This document shows, one piece after another, positions 9,061-18,969 of a stretch of 64,000 nucleotides of DNA. A program made the translations under genes and the position numbers. The notes beneath the pieces were generated by a model. It saw nothing but the letters and a program-made list of their open reading frames with translations, did not search any database and was not told where the DNA came from. The stretch comes from Magnetococcales bacterium (GTDB lineage: Bacteria; Pseudomonadota; Magnetococcia; Magnetococcales; JADGCH01), in NCBI GenBank assembly GCA_015229115.1, contig JADGCH010000006.1, positions 29,460 to 93,459 of the forward strand, in the 5' to 3' direction. Each line of letters opens with the position of its first letter. Position 1 is the stretch's first letter.

Positions 9061-10458
9061 ATGAGCATGATGATGACCGACAATGACAGCAACAGCACGG
9101 CCGCCCAGCCCTATACCAGCAAAATCGCTGAAACCATTATGCGCCTCCATCGCAGGGGGTCTTCTTCCCATCTGACACAATTACTAAGTAAAATCAAGAC
9201 CTCAGAATTGGCCAATATCCTGGACAGCTTCCCTGAGCACAAGGCCAGCGAGATCTTCACGCTCATCTCTCCTCCCTCGCATGCAGCCCAGGTGCTGGAA
9301 TTGGTTCATGTCAGCCACAGAAAATATATCCTGTCCTGCTGTACCATGGATCAGGCCCTTGCGGTGTTAAAAGGCATGTCAGCCGAATCCCGTCATCTGA
9401 GAATGAGCGAGCTGGATGTGGATGTTGCCAAACGACTGACGGATGCCATGCAGCAGACGCTGCAACAGGATGAAAACGATCAGCTGTTGCAATATGAGCG
9501 CAACACGGCTGGCAGCATCATGAATACCAGCTTTTTCTCCATGCCACAATCCATTACGGCCGCCGCAGCGATCCAGGCCGTGCAGGGATTATCCTCCCAT
9601 GAGTCGGTCTTCTATCTCTATGTTGTCGATGAGGATCAGCATCTGGTGGGGGTTTGTTCGTTACGCAAACTCATTCTGGCCGATCCCGACAAGACCCTGA
9701 AAGAATTTACCCACTCCAGACTGATCAAGGTTCATGTCGATACACCTCAGGGGATCGTGGCTAACCAGATCTCCCGTTATCGTCTGCTGGCCATGCCCGT
9801 TGTGGATGATCTGGGTGTTCTGGTAGGACAGATCACGGTCGATGACCTGATCGATGTCATCCAGGAGGAACACACCAGCTCCTTGATGAAGATGGTTGGT
9901 ATTGGATCTAAAAACACGGATGTGTTGGCGCAGTCACCTTTCCGTATCTTTCGCGATCGTGTGCCTTGGTTAATCAGTGCCTTCGTTGCCTACCTGATGA
10001 TTTCGGCCATCCTGGATGGATTTGAGGAGACCCTGTCTGCTGTGGTACAGTTGGCTTTCTTTTTTCCCATCGTCATCGGCATGTCAGGCAATGCCGGCAG
10101 CCAAACTGGTACTGTTATCGTAAGGGGGTTGGCACTGGGGACAATCCACAATTCCCATTTCTTCAAGTTGCTGTTCAAGGAACTGGGTGCCAATCTGATC
10201 CAGGGTTTGGTCTATGGAAGCTGTCTTGCCCTTGCTGCTTATGCCATTTTTAGAAGTCCGCAGTTATCCATGGCAGTAGGCCCTACGCTAACCTTTAACA
10301 TCATTGCGGCATCCGCTATTGCCATGTCGTTACCGTTTTTCTTCAAACGCCTTGGAGCTGATCCAGCAGTCGCCGCGGGTCCATTGGCTTTAGCCTTTAT
10401 TGATATGGTAGGCTCGATTAACTACTTGGTTATTGCTTCTCTTGTGTTCAATCTATAA
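9061..10458 (+). CDS. mgtE: MgtE-family magnesium transporter (copy 2)
   Basis: A 465-residue paralog of the preceding gene with the same N-domain, NTAGSIMN linker, CBS pair and five-helix membrane domain (GNAGSQTGTVIVRGLALG, GADPAVAAGPLALAFIDMVG). I start it at the ATG at 9061 because GTGAGG ends about 10 nt upstream and the protein then opens MSM like copy 1; a TTG at 9052 in the same frame is too close to the ribosome site. Compared with copy 1, the second pore-region segment differs (GADPAVAAGP against GHDPAVGGGP), so gating or selectivity may differ. It is probably co-transcribed with copy 1 and the downstream stress protein. Confidence 0.92.
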   Translation: MSMMMTDNDSNSTAAQPYTSKIAETIMRLHRRGSSSHLTQLLSKIKTSELANILDSFPEHKASEIFTLISPPSHAAQVLELVHVSHRKYILSCCTMDQALAVLKGMSAESRHLRMSELDVDVAKRLTDAMQQTLQQDENDQLLQYERNTAGSIMNTSFFSMPQSITAAAAIQAVQGLSSHESVFYLYVVDEDQHLVGVCSLRKLILADPDKTLKEFTHSRLIKVHVDTPQGIVANQISRYRLLAMPVVDDLGVLVGQITVDDLIDVIQEEHTSSLMKMVGIGSKNTDVLAQSPFRIFRDRVPWLISAFVAYLMISAILDGFEETLSAVVQLAFFFPIVIGMSGNAGSQTGTVIVRGLALGTIHNSHFFKLLFKELGANLIQGLVYGSCLALAAYAIFRSPQLSMAVGPTLTFNIIAASAIAMSLPFFFKRLGADPAVAAGPLALAFIDMVGSINYLVIASLVFNL

Positions 10459-10483
10459 CGGTTCATTTCAGAGGTTGGTCGAC

Positions 10484-11314
10484 ATGAACGATACTGATCC
10501 TTCACAGGATAGCCAGTTCAAACATATTCTCATGGCCACTGACGGCTCGGAGTTTGGTTTGGGTGTTGAGCGGGTCTGCATGGAGATGGCGCTGCAACAC
10601 CAATCTCATTTGTACGTATTACGCCTGTTACTCTCCGATGCCAGTCATGACATGCTGGCTACGGAAGAACAGGAAGCGACCCAGCATATCCAGAAGATAG
10701 CCAGTCAGTGTTCCGACAAGGGTATTTCGTGCACCATGCTGGTGCGTTCTGCCCAAGATCCAGCTCAGGGCATTCTGGCCACCGCCACCGAGATTGACGC
10801 CAACCTGATTGCTGTTGGTCGTCGTGGTAAACGGGGATTGGCACGTTTCATGGTCGGTGAGGCAACAACCAGGATCATTGAAAAGTCGTCCTGTTCCGTA
10901 CTGGTTGTCCCCAGGCTGGTGACCATCTGGCATAGTGGCACACTGCTGGTGGTCGATCCAGACCAAGCTGACAACAACGTTGCTCAAGCTGCCTACGATA
11001 TGGCCAGTCGGGCTAATCTGCCACTGACCATTCTGGTTGTCGACGACGACCACAAAGACGATGCCACCATCCGGGAAACCAACCAACTGGTCAACCGTCT
11101 GGTCGCCACCGCTAAAATTCAGGGTATCGCTGCAGAAGGATTGATACAAACTGGCAAAATCGATGATGTCATTCTGGAGATAGCACGACAGAGGTCTGTC
11201 GACCTGATTGTCTGCGGACCGCGCGATCGATCCATGATCGATAAATTATTTAACAATAATAATATTATCCATCTTGTTGGGCAGGTGCACTGTCCGGTCA
11301 TCATTGTGAGGTAG
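10484..11314 (+). CDS. Two-domain universal stress protein
   Basis: A 276-residue soluble protein with two tandem UspA folds. Domain 1 (about 10-145) begins HILMATDGSEFG and ends with the ATP-loop pattern VGRRGKRGLARFMVG followed by SCSVLVVP. Domain 2 (about 150-276) opens TLLVVDPDQ and ends CPVIIVR, but its nucleotide loop is altered (CGPRDRSMIDKLF), so only the first domain looks able to bind ATP. I start at the ATG at 10484, which has GAGG about 9 nt upstream; a longer in-frame opening would overlap mgtE. It lies 25 nt after the second mgtE and its last 14 nt overlap the convergent comEC. Confidence 0.9.
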   Translation: MNDTDPSQDSQFKHILMATDGSEFGLGVERVCMEMALQHQSHLYVLRLLLSDASHDMLATEEQEATQHIQKIASQCSDKGISCTMLVRSAQDPAQGILATATEIDANLIAVGRRGKRGLARFMVGEATTRIIEKSSCSVLVVPRLVTIWHSGTLLVVDPDQADNNVAQAAYDMASRANLPLTILVVDDDHKDDATIRETNQLVNRLVATAKIQGIAAEGLIQTGKIDDVILEIARQRSVDLIVCGPRDRSMIDKLFNNNNIIHLVGQVHCPVIIVR

Positions 11315-13679
11315 CGAAACGCAGCCATTGGCCATCCGTGGTTAATTCGATGGTGCCACGCTGGTCGGTACGCCAGATGGCGGGGGCAACGGTGCGCCAG
11401 CGGGTCACGACGTCAGCCACCGGTAACCGGTAGCGGTTACCAGCACCGACGCTGAATAACACGTGGCGCGGCCGGGTGGCCTGGATAAAAGCCATTGAGC
11501 TGGAGGAACGGCTGCCATGATGGGGCGCTACCAGTACAGTTACCGGCCGCAAGGCCTGTTGCTTCAGTAGCCACTGCTCACCACGAGACTCCAGATCACT
11601 GGGAAAAAGCAGTCGATGGTGCTTCAGGGTCACCTCAACGACAAGCGCACTGTTATTATTGTTGTGCCGGCCTGTTATCGGTACAGGAGGTAGCAGGCGC
11701 AGGCTGACATCCCCCTCCTGTTCCTGGTGGGCTTCAGACCAGCGTTGCACGGTGACCTGTTGTTGCTCAGCACGACGTAGTAACCGATTGTAGCTATCGT
11801 TCTGCTGATCGGATTCATGTCCCACACCGGTCCAGATTCTGGCCACCGCAAAATTGCGCAGCAACCTCTCGGCGCCAGCCACATGATCCTGATCGGTATG
11901 GCTGATGATCAGTCGCTCCAGTCGGGTTACCCCATAATGCCATAGGTAGGCCGAGATGACTTCGCCGATATCGAACCGGTCGGTATAACTACCTCCGGCA
12001 TCGATCACGGACCATTGGCCAGCAGGGGTCCGGATGACAGCAGACTGGGCCTGACCAACATCCAGCAGGGCCACATGCAGTTGACCGTCAGTGGGTGCTG
12101 GATGAGGCCCGTAACAACCAATCAGCATCAAGGGCAATCCCAGCAGCCGGGTACGACCCATTCCAGCAGTCATCATGATCAGAATAGCTGTCATGATGAA
12201 AACCAACCCGGTCTGAGTTGGTCCTGGCCAACGAATCCAGGAACCTGGTAAGGTCGAGATCCAGATCGACCAGTGCCAAACCAGCTCCATCAGCTGACCT
12301 ACCACATTGAACAACTGCCCAGCAGCAGCGTCAGAAAATGGCAACACCAGCAAGGCGGCCAACCCAGCTATCACCGTGACAGGACCGGCCAGCAGCATGG
12401 CGACCAGATTGGCCAACACACTCCAAGGCGCTAGAAAGTGAAAATGATGCAATACGATCGGCAAGGTGGCAAGCCAAACCAGTGTGGTCGTCACGACAGA
12501 TCCCACCACCCAACGAACGATAAAGCCTTGCCGTAACCGAGCAAACCAGGAGCCGCTCCAGATCAATACCGCGGTAGCAACAAAAGAGAGTTGAAAGCCC
12601 GCCTCGAATAACTGCCATGGATACCACAGCAACAGAATCACGACTGCAATCGCCAAGGCACGCCATGATTGTTGCGTCCGCCCACTGATCATGGCCAACA
12701 GCAGTAACACGGCCATGACCAGCGCCCGTTGGGTCGCGACGGACCAGCCAGCCAGGGTGGCGTAGATCCATAGAGGCATCAGTGCCAACGCCGCAGCAAC
12801 CGGTTTAACATCCCAACGCCGCGATAACGACGGCAACAGCACCACCAGCAGCAGACGAATCAGATAGAAAAATCCAGCCCCGGCCAAGGTCAACTGCATA
12901 CCGGAAATGGCAATCAGATGAAACGTACCGGCAGCCTGGAAGTGGTCGCGCATCGACCCATCCATGCGCCCACGATAGCCAACCAATATAGCCTCGGTCA
13001 GGGCGATACGGGCTGGATAATCGCTGAGACTGCTGGCAATGGCTTGCGATACGATCACACGCCAACGGTTCCAGAAGGCCTGCTGCCATGGATCAGGAGA
13101 CAAGGATGGCAAACGCTCCACCACGCTACGACCATAAGCTGTCGCGATAACGCCCTGCCGCCTTAAAAACAGGGCGTAATCAAAAGCACCCGGTACACGA
13201 TAACCGACCGGTTCTTTCAGCCGTGCCTGAAGACGGACACGATCCCCTGGCAATGCTGCTGTTGTCTGCTGATACAGGGTTAGCAACACCTGATCATCAG
13301 CTGCTGGTGCCCACTCCTGACCGACGATGGAGCAGCGCTCAAGCCACAACCGCACCGAATCGGTGCGCTGCTCCCGATCGACGATGGTTCCCTCCAACCA
13401 CTGGTCACCGGTGACTACAACCGGCAGGCGCTGCACGGCCAAGCTATGATCATGGTAGAGCGCACTGCCTGACCCTGCTATCACACCGGACAGTACCATC
13501 AACCACAGACGACAACGAAGATCAAGCCATGGTCGATGACGACAGCTGTGTTGCAGATAGTGGCCATAAACCAACACCAGCGTGGCCAGACACAGGACCA
13601 GTATCGCAACGGATAGCTGCGTCCTGGCATACTGCACCGCCACAAGACCTGCGATGATGGCGGTAACCAGCACAGGCAT
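11301..13679 (-). CDS. comEC: ComEC/Rec2 DNA-uptake channel protein
   Basis: A 792-residue protein with all three ComEC parts. These are an N-terminal region with short helices and a DUF4131-like segment, a central Competence membrane domain (about 225-500, including FHLIAISGMQLTLAG), and a C-terminal metallo-beta-lactamase-like domain. The last part shows LLDVGQAQSAVIRTP, DAGGSY, ISHTDQDHVAGAERLL and VAPHHGSRSSSS. The usual HxDxDH metal motif reads HTDQDH, so it looks intact. ComEC conducts single-stranded DNA across the inner membrane in natural transformation. No other com genes are in the window. The gene follows the chemotaxis-like gene at 13692 on the same strand, and its 3' end overlaps the stress-protein gene. 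Confidence 0.93.
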   Translation of the reverse strand: MPVLVTAIIAGLVAVQYARTQLSVAILVLCLATLVLVYGHYLQHSCRHRPWLDLRCRLWLMVLSGVIAGSGSALYHDHSLAVQRLPVVVTGDQWLEGTIVDREQRTDSVRLWLERCSIVGQEWAPAADDQVLLTLYQQTTAALPGDRVRLQARLKEPVGYRVPGAFDYALFLRRQGVIATAYGRSVVERLPSLSPDPWQQAFWNRWRVIVSQAIASSLSDYPARIALTEAILVGYRGRMDGSMRDHFQAAGTFHLIAISGMQLTLAGAGFFYLIRLLLVVLLPSLSRRWDVKPVAAALALMPLWIYATLAGWSVATQRALVMAVLLLLAMISGRTQQSWRALAIAVVILLLWYPWQLFEAGFQLSFVATAVLIWSGSWFARLRQGFIVRWVVGSVVTTTLVWLATLPIVLHHFHFLAPWSVLANLVAMLLAGPVTVIAGLAALLVLPFSDAAAGQLFNVVGQLMELVWHWSIWISTLPGSWIRWPGPTQTGLVFIMTAILIMMTAGMGRTRLLGLPLMLIGCYGPHPAPTDGQLHVALLDVGQAQSAVIRTPAGQWSVIDAGGSYTDRFDIGEVISAYLWHYGVTRLERLIISHTDQDHVAGAERLLRNFAVARIWTGVGHESDQQNDSYNRLLRRAEQQQVTVQRWSEAHQEQEGDVSLRLLPPVPITGRHNNNNSALVVEVTLKHHRLLFPSDLESRGEQWLLKQQALRPVTVLVAPHHGSRSSSSMAFIQATRPRHVLFSVGAGNRYRLPVADVVTRWRTVAPAIWRTDQRGTIELTTDGQWLRFATSQ

Positions 13680-13691
13680 AGTATTGGACTA

Positions 13692-15407
13692 CTAAAACAG
13701 CTCGATATCCTCTCCCTCTTCGGCATCGGGCTGCTGCTCCCCTCCAAGCGTAGCCTGATGAAGACGACGTTCGCTCTCCATGGTATACATCTGGGCCAGA
13801 TCATCAAACTCTGCTGCCAGTTCGTAGGGATTACCGGTCATATACTCGCCCAGGTTTTTGCCGACATTCTGGATGATCTCATCCAGCGCCACGATGGTAG
13901 CCGCGATGGTTTCACGAATACGGTCGTGGAAAACAAGGTCGGAACTCAGCAGACGCACCTGCGCCACGGTAAACTGGGTGTCAGCCAGCACATCGTTAAA
14001 GAGGCGCAAATGATCGTTGTTAACCATATCCATCTGTCTGGTTGACAGAGGCAGCCGACGCAGCATGCCATTGGTCCGCATCATTCTTGGCGTGGTGGAA
14101 TCAGCATAGGTCATGCTGATGCTGTGTAACTGGTCAATGGCCTGCTGAATCTCACCCTGCTCCTGCCGACTTTCACAGTGAATACGGGCTGCCAAGGTAT
14201 CGATCATCGAATCAAGCGTTGCCAGCCGGTGATTACCATCGGTCTTGAGGGTACGGGCCAGCTTGGTCAACCGTTCTGCTGTCATGGCCAGCATATCAAG
14301 GGCACGCCGCGTCTGGAACAGTCCATGCTCCGCCAGCGACAAAGCCTGGATAACCTGACTGGAGAGCGTATCGGAGAACAGCCCTACCTGCAGCATGGCC
14401 TGCAACTGCCAAGCGGTATCCTCCAGTTGCTGATGAAATGAACGACAGGCACCACGGGCATCCGCGACCAGTTCCCTTTGCTGACTGCTGAGGTCAATGA
14501 TGGTATCGAGATAGCCTTGAATCGTGGTGATCGCTCCTGTCAGATCCTGACTGGTTTGCGTGAGCTGATCGACAACGATACGCAGCACTAACACACTCCA
14601 ACGACGATTTTCCTGTATTTTTTTGCTGTTGGACAGCCGGTCACAGGCCTGGGAAATGGCACTGATGGAATGCTGGATGCGTTGAGCCGTGATGTCGTCG
14701 TACTGCATGGCCTGAATCATGGCAAACAGGATTTGTGCAACCTGATCGGCATGTTCGACAATTTTCTGGCAAGTGGTATCAATGCTGGTGACAGAAGAAG
14801 ATAGAGACTGAATGGTGGCCTGATTGCCGTCGTGAAACGTATCCAGTCGTTGCTGTGACAGGGCCAGATCAGCACGGATAGTACGTGCTAAACCACCGAC
14901 AGCCTCCTCAGCCGACTGACAGGTTGTTGTGGTCTCGTGAATCAGTGGTCGCACCTGCTGCATCAGATTATCGAGCATGGCACAGAGGGTTTGCCTTTCC
15001 AACCGCTCACTACCGACCGATCGCAACTGGTCAACGGAGGCCGGTAAAGTGGCCTCCTGTTCCAGTGACAGGCTCCATTGTATCACTTGTTCAAGTCGTT
15101 TGATCCAGTCACCTTTCTGACCGATCAGCGATCCAATATCATTGAGAGTTGCTCCCATCTCATGGCATACTGTGTGCAGGTCCTGGTTGAGTGCCAAAAC
15201 ACCCAGTCCGTCTGCTGTGCCAATGCGTTCGCGTATGGTGGCGGCTCGGCTGGAATTGGTAGCGAAACTCTCTGAAATGTGATTCATCTGGTCACCAATA
15301 TGGAAGAATCCTTCGCGACTCCAGACCGGTACCTGTTCCAGATTTTGCATCAGTTGAGTCAGTCGTACTGTTTCCTGCACCAGAGAAACCGTATTTTTTT
15401 CACCCAT
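13692..15407 (-). CDS. Soluble chemotaxis-like coiled-coil protein with a CheZ-type DxxxQ motif
   Basis: A 571-residue, almost entirely helical cytoplasmic protein with no membrane segment. Most of it is heptad-like Leu/Ile/Gln-rich sequence as in methyl-accepting chemotaxis proteins, but I do not see the MCP hairpin tip. Two motifs stand out. MQYDDITAQRIQH, around residues 235-250, contains D-x-x-x-Q in the context seen at the CheZ phosphatase active site. A second, related block, LVFHDRIRETIAATI, lies near the C-terminus, which ends in an acidic EEGEDIELF tail. I start at the ATG at 15407 with AGGAG upstream, not at further in-frame codons. A signalling or CheY-dephosphorylation role is inference; the family is not certain. 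Confidence 0.55.
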   Translation of the reverse strand: MGEKNTVSLVQETVRLTQLMQNLEQVPVWSREGFFHIGDQMNHISESFATNSSRAATIRERIGTADGLGVLALNQDLHTVCHEMGATLNDIGSLIGQKGDWIKRLEQVIQWSLSLEQEATLPASVDQLRSVGSERLERQTLCAMLDNLMQQVRPLIHETTTTCQSAEEAVGGLARTIRADLALSQQRLDTFHDGNQATIQSLSSSVTSIDTTCQKIVEHADQVAQILFAMIQAMQYDDITAQRIQHSISAISQACDRLSNSKKIQENRRWSVLVLRIVVDQLTQTSQDLTGAITTIQGYLDTIIDLSSQQRELVADARGACRSFHQQLEDTAWQLQAMLQVGLFSDTLSSQVIQALSLAEHGLFQTRRALDMLAMTAERLTKLARTLKTDGNHRLATLDSMIDTLAARIHCESRQEQGEIQQAIDQLHSISMTYADSTTPRMMRTNGMLRRLPLSTRQMDMVNNDHLRLFNDVLADTQFTVAQVRLLSSDLVFHDRIRETIAATIVALDEIIQNVGKNLGEYMTGNPYELAAEFDDLAQMYTMESERRLHQATLGGEQQPDAEEGEDIELF

Positions 15408-15511
15408 CGTAGCACTCCTGATCCACTTGAATTGAAATTGTATTAAAACATAAAAATCACCCATGACAGTCTAACCGATAATGGACACGAAATAAACCTG
15501 AAGAGAGGCCT

Positions 15512-15757
15512 ATGGCAGAATTTGCTGGTATTGATGGGGACATGCTGCGCACCTTCATCGCAAGAATTGAACGTCTTGAGGAAGAAAAGGGAGTGATTGC
15601 CAGTGATGTACGCTTGGTCTATGCCGAGGCTAAAGCAAGTGGCTTCGACCCTAAAATCATGAGGCAGATTATCCGCTTGCGACGTATGGAAACAGAGGAA
15701 CAGCAACAGTGGGAGACGATGATTGATCTTTATAAACAGGCTCTTGGTATGGTCTGA
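15512..15757 (+). CDS. gapR: GapR-family (DUF2312) nucleoid-associated protein
   Basis: An 81-residue helical protein matching DUF2312 along its length: [21 protein letters not shown], then [28 protein letters not shown] and a final DLYKQALG block. GapR of Caulobacter binds overtwisted DNA ahead of polymerases and helps replication and topoisomerase action. The family is largely alphaproteobacterial, so this gene is one of the better taxonomic hints in the window. An AGAGAGG ribosome site precedes the ATG. The rlmKL gene begins 3 nt after its stop, so the two are probably co-transcribed. Confidence 0.92.
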   Translation: MAEFAGIDGDMLRTFIARIERLEEEKGVIASDVRLVYAEAKASGFDPKIMRQIIRLRRMETEEQQQWETMIDLYKQALGMV

Positions 15758-15760
15758 GAC

Positions 15761-17998
15761 GTGACCCATCACCGTTTTCTGGTAACAGCCCCACGCGGCA
15801 TAACGGCCATCCTGTACGATGAACTGCGGGAGTTGGGGGTTACCCAGCCGCACCGCAATCGTGAACAGATCTGGTTTGATGGAAGCATCGCCCTGGGATA
15901 CCGCGTTTGTCTCTGGTCACGTCTGGCCAGCCGTGTCATTCTGTTTCTGCGCCAGATTGATGGTATCAGTCTCGATTCACTGCGTGACGGGATCAAGTCC
16001 GTGCCGTGGCAGGATCACCTGCACCCGGATGGCCGTTTGCGCGTTGATTTCGTCGGTACCAACGACCAGATCCGTCATACCCTGTTCGGTGCCCAAATGG
16101 TCAAGGATGCCCTCGTCGACAGTTATCGTGATCGGGGAGTGTCCCGTCCTACCATCGATCTTGATCAGCCGGATCATCGCATTCACGTCCGTATCGATGG
16201 TCATCGGGCCACTATTGGTCTTGATTTATCGGCAGGTGGTTTACATCGCCGCGGTTACCGCCTGGAAAGCGGTGCGGCGCCGTTGCGCGAAAACCTGGCC
16301 GCTGCGCTGCTGCGTCTGGCCGGATGGCGATTTCAACCCTCATCGGCAGAGCCCCTGCTTGATCCATTGTGCGGTTCCGGTACGTTCCTCATTGAAGCTG
16401 GCATGATGGCAGCCGACATAGCCCCTGGCCTGAACAGACAGGGTCAGTCCTTGTCGCACTGGCTAGATTTGCCTGACGCTCTAAGACGCCAAATGCGCGA
16501 AGAAATGGTGGAAAGAGCACAGAACGGCCTACACCAACTCGATCGAATGCAATTGCCCCTCATAGGTTTTGAACTGGATGAGCTCACCGTAGCCAAGGCT
16601 CAAGCCAATCTGGCACGTGCCGGTCTCACTGGTCAGGTCCACATTGAACAAAATTCGCTGCAGCAGTTGCTAGCCACCATACCGCCCCAACAACTGGCCG
16701 GAGTGACCCATGGGCTGCTATTGACCAACCCGCCCTATGGTCATCGCACCGGTAGCATCGATCGGGTTCACATCATTCAGGCACAACTTCATGAACTGTT
16801 ATCCAACAGCTCCCTGTTTCGACAGTGGCGTGGAGCCGTGATCAATTGTGCCATGGACGATAGCCCAACACCTTTTCAGACTGGTACAGGCTGGCAGGCA
16901 GAACCATCGACGCTCCATAATGGTCCACTGGCCTGCCAACTGTGGTTATGGCAACCGCGGCAGCAGCACCAACCGGTACCAGCCACTCAAAGCTCGTTAT
17001 CTCAACCAGGCTCGTTATATCAACCCGCTGTGGTGCCAGTCTCTCCTCCACCAGCTGTCGACTTGGCCAATCGGCTGCGTAATAACCAGAAACGTCTGAA
17101 AAACTGGCTACGGCGCGAGGCCATCCAATGCTACCGTCTTTACGATGCTGATTTGCCAGAATATGCTGTGGCCGTCGATATCTACGGCGATCGTGTCCAT
17201 ATCCAGGAATATCAGGCACCTGCCACCATTGAACCCGCTAAGGCAGCTGAGAGACTGCAACAGGTCCTGGTGACTGTATCCCAAGTTCTGGAGGTCTCGC
17301 CATCACACATTCACCTGAAGCAACGTGCACCACAAAAAGGTGCCAACCAGTATGGCAAGATGGCCGATACTGGTCAGTTGGTAGCTGTAGCAGAGGATGG
17401 ATTACAGTTCCTGGTCAATCTGTCCGACTATCTTGATAGTGGTCTGTTTCTCGATCATCGGCGCACACGGGCCATGATCCGTTCCATGGCGGCCGGACGT
17501 TCCTTTCTCAACCTGTTTGGCTACACCGGCAGTGCCACGGTTTATGCGGCAGCCGGTGGTGCCCGAAGCACCACGACCGTTGATCTTTCCCGTACCTATC
17601 TTGACTGGGCGCGCCGCAATATGGCCCTGAACGGCTTTCAGCAACCGCACCATGAACTGATTCAGGCCGATTGCCTGTTATGGATCGCTGCATCAGAAGC
17701 CAGCTATGATCTCATCTTCCTTGATCCGCCCACCTTCTCCAATTCGAAGAGAATGCGATCACATCTTGATTTACAACGTGATCATGTTGCATTATTGATG
17801 CAGACAATGGGGCTATTGAATCCTGATGGAATTCTGTTATTCTCTAGCAACTATGCACGATTTCGACTGGACCGTGACGCATTGCCGGATGGCTGGCGCT
17901 ATCAGGATTTATCCCGTGCGACACGATCGCCCGACTTTGACCGGAAGACACGCTATCATCATTGCTGGCGTATCGAACGTATGGCTCACAAGGCTTGA
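15761..17998 (+). CDS. rlmL: Bifunctional 23S rRNA methyltransferase RlmKL
   Basis: A 745-residue fusion of two rRNA methyltransferases. A THUMP RNA-binding domain (about 45-155) is followed by the RlmL-type m2G2445 domain with LDPLCGSGTFLIEAG and the catalytic LLTNPPYG motif. A linker of about 60 residues rich in Gln and Pro follows, and then the RlmK-type m7G2069 domain with FLNLFGYTGSATVYAA and LIFLDPPTFSNSKRM. In Escherichia coli both activities are on one protein too. The start is GTG at 15761, immediately after the gapR stop, and gives the expected MTHHRFLVTAP opening. Length is slightly above the E. coli protein because of the linker. Confidence 0.93.
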   Translation: MTHHRFLVTAPRGITAILYDELRELGVTQPHRNREQIWFDGSIALGYRVCLWSRLASRVILFLRQIDGISLDSLRDGIKSVPWQDHLHPDGRLRVDFVGTNDQIRHTLFGAQMVKDALVDSYRDRGVSRPTIDLDQPDHRIHVRIDGHRATIGLDLSAGGLHRRGYRLESGAAPLRENLAAALLRLAGWRFQPSSAEPLLDPLCGSGTFLIEAGMMAADIAPGLNRQGQSLSHWLDLPDALRRQMREEMVERAQNGLHQLDRMQLPLIGFELDELTVAKAQANLARAGLTGQVHIEQNSLQQLLATIPPQQLAGVTHGLLLTNPPYGHRTGSIDRVHIIQAQLHELLSNSSLFRQWRGAVINCAMDDSPTPFQTGTGWQAEPSTLHNGPLACQLWLWQPRQQHQPVPATQSSLSQPGSLYQPAVVPVSPPPAVDLANRLRNNQKRLKNWLRREAIQCYRLYDADLPEYAVAVDIYGDRVHIQEYQAPATIEPAKAAERLQQVLVTVSQVLEVSPSHIHLKQRAPQKGANQYGKMADTGQLVAVAEDGLQFLVNLSDYLDSGLFLDHRRTRAMIRSMAAGRSFLNLFGYTGSATVYAAAGGARSTTTVDLSRTYLDWARRNMALNGFQQPHHELIQADCLLWIAASEASYDLIFLDPPTFSNSKRMRSHLDLQRDHVALLMQTMGLLNPDGILLFSSNYARFRLDRDALPDGWRYQDLSRATRSPDFDRKTRYHHCWRIERMAHKA

Positions 17999-18033
17999 TT
18001 GACGCAAATGACTGACACAGGGAGTATGCCATA

Positions 18034-18969
18034 ATGGCCGATAAAAAATTTCGTTTAGTGACAAGAAGTGACTTTGACGGCTTGGTCTGCGCCGTCCTGT
18101 TGAAAGAATTAAACATGATTGATGAAATCAAGTTTGTTCATCCCAAGGACATGCAGGATGGCCGCATTGAGATCACGGGCAATGATATTACCACCAACCT
18201 GCCCTATGTCGATGGCGTGCATCTGGCCTTTGATCATCATGCCAGTGAAGCCATTCGACGCGGTGATAACGCACCCAAAAATCATGTCATCGACCCACAA
18301 GCACCTTCAGCAGCCCGGGTGGTCTACGATTACTTCGGTGGGGACAAGGCTTTTCAGCGCATCTCGCAGGACATGATGCGCGCTGTCGACAAAGGCGACG
18401 CAGCACAGTTCAACCGTGAGGAAATTCTTCACCCAACCGGATGGGACCTGATGAATTTCATCATGGATGCCCGTACCGGCCTTGGGCGTTTTCGTAATTT
18501 CCGCATCTCCAATTACCAGCTCATGATGGAACTGATCGACTACTGCCGCGAACATGACATCAACGAGATCATGCAGCTGCCAGATATCCAGGAACGGGCG
18601 CAGCTTTATGCCGATCATGAGAAGGATTTTATCGCCCAGATTCAACGCTGCAGCACGGTCCACGGCAATCTGGTGGTACTGGACCTGCGCCATGAAGAGA
18701 CCATCTATGCTGGCAATCGATTCATGATCTATGCGCTCTATCCAGACATCAATATTTCGATTCACGTGTTATGGGGCGTCAAGCAGCAAAATACCGTTTT
18801 TGCCATCGGCAAATCGATCCTCAACCGCACCTCCAATACCCATGTTGGGGAACTGGCGCTGCACTACAACGGCGGAGGACACCGCAATGCTGGTACCTGC
18901 CAGGTTGAGAATGACCAAGCCGAGCAGGTGTTGCAGGAGTTGATTCAGCGTATTAATGCTGATGGTTAA
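18034..18969 (+). CDS. DHH-family phosphoesterase (exopolyphosphatase-like)
   Basis: A 311-residue protein with DHH-superfamily motifs in order: RSDFDGLVCA (motif I), HLAFDHHAS (the DHH triad), DPQAPSAARVVYDY, and a C-terminal DHHA1-type LHYNGGGHRNAGTC. Such stand-alone proteins are often labelled exopolyphosphatase-related or NrnA-like; the substrate (polyphosphate, oligonucleotide or cyclic dinucleotide product) cannot be decided here. It reads in the same direction as rlmKL 35 nt upstream. Its stop overlaps that of recR on the other strand by 4 nt. Confidence 0.88.
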   Translation: MADKKFRLVTRSDFDGLVCAVLLKELNMIDEIKFVHPKDMQDGRIEITGNDITTNLPYVDGVHLAFDHHASEAIRRGDNAPKNHVIDPQAPSAARVVYDYFGGDKAFQRISQDMMRAVDKGDAAQFNREEILHPTGWDLMNFIMDARTGLGRFRNFRISNYQLMMELIDYCREHDINEIMQLPDIQERAQLYADHEKDFIAQIQRCSTVHGNLVVLDLRHEETIYAGNRFMIYALYPDINISIHVLWGVKQQNTVFAIGKSILNRTSNTHVGELALHYNGGGHRNAGTCQVENDQAEQVLQELIQRINADG

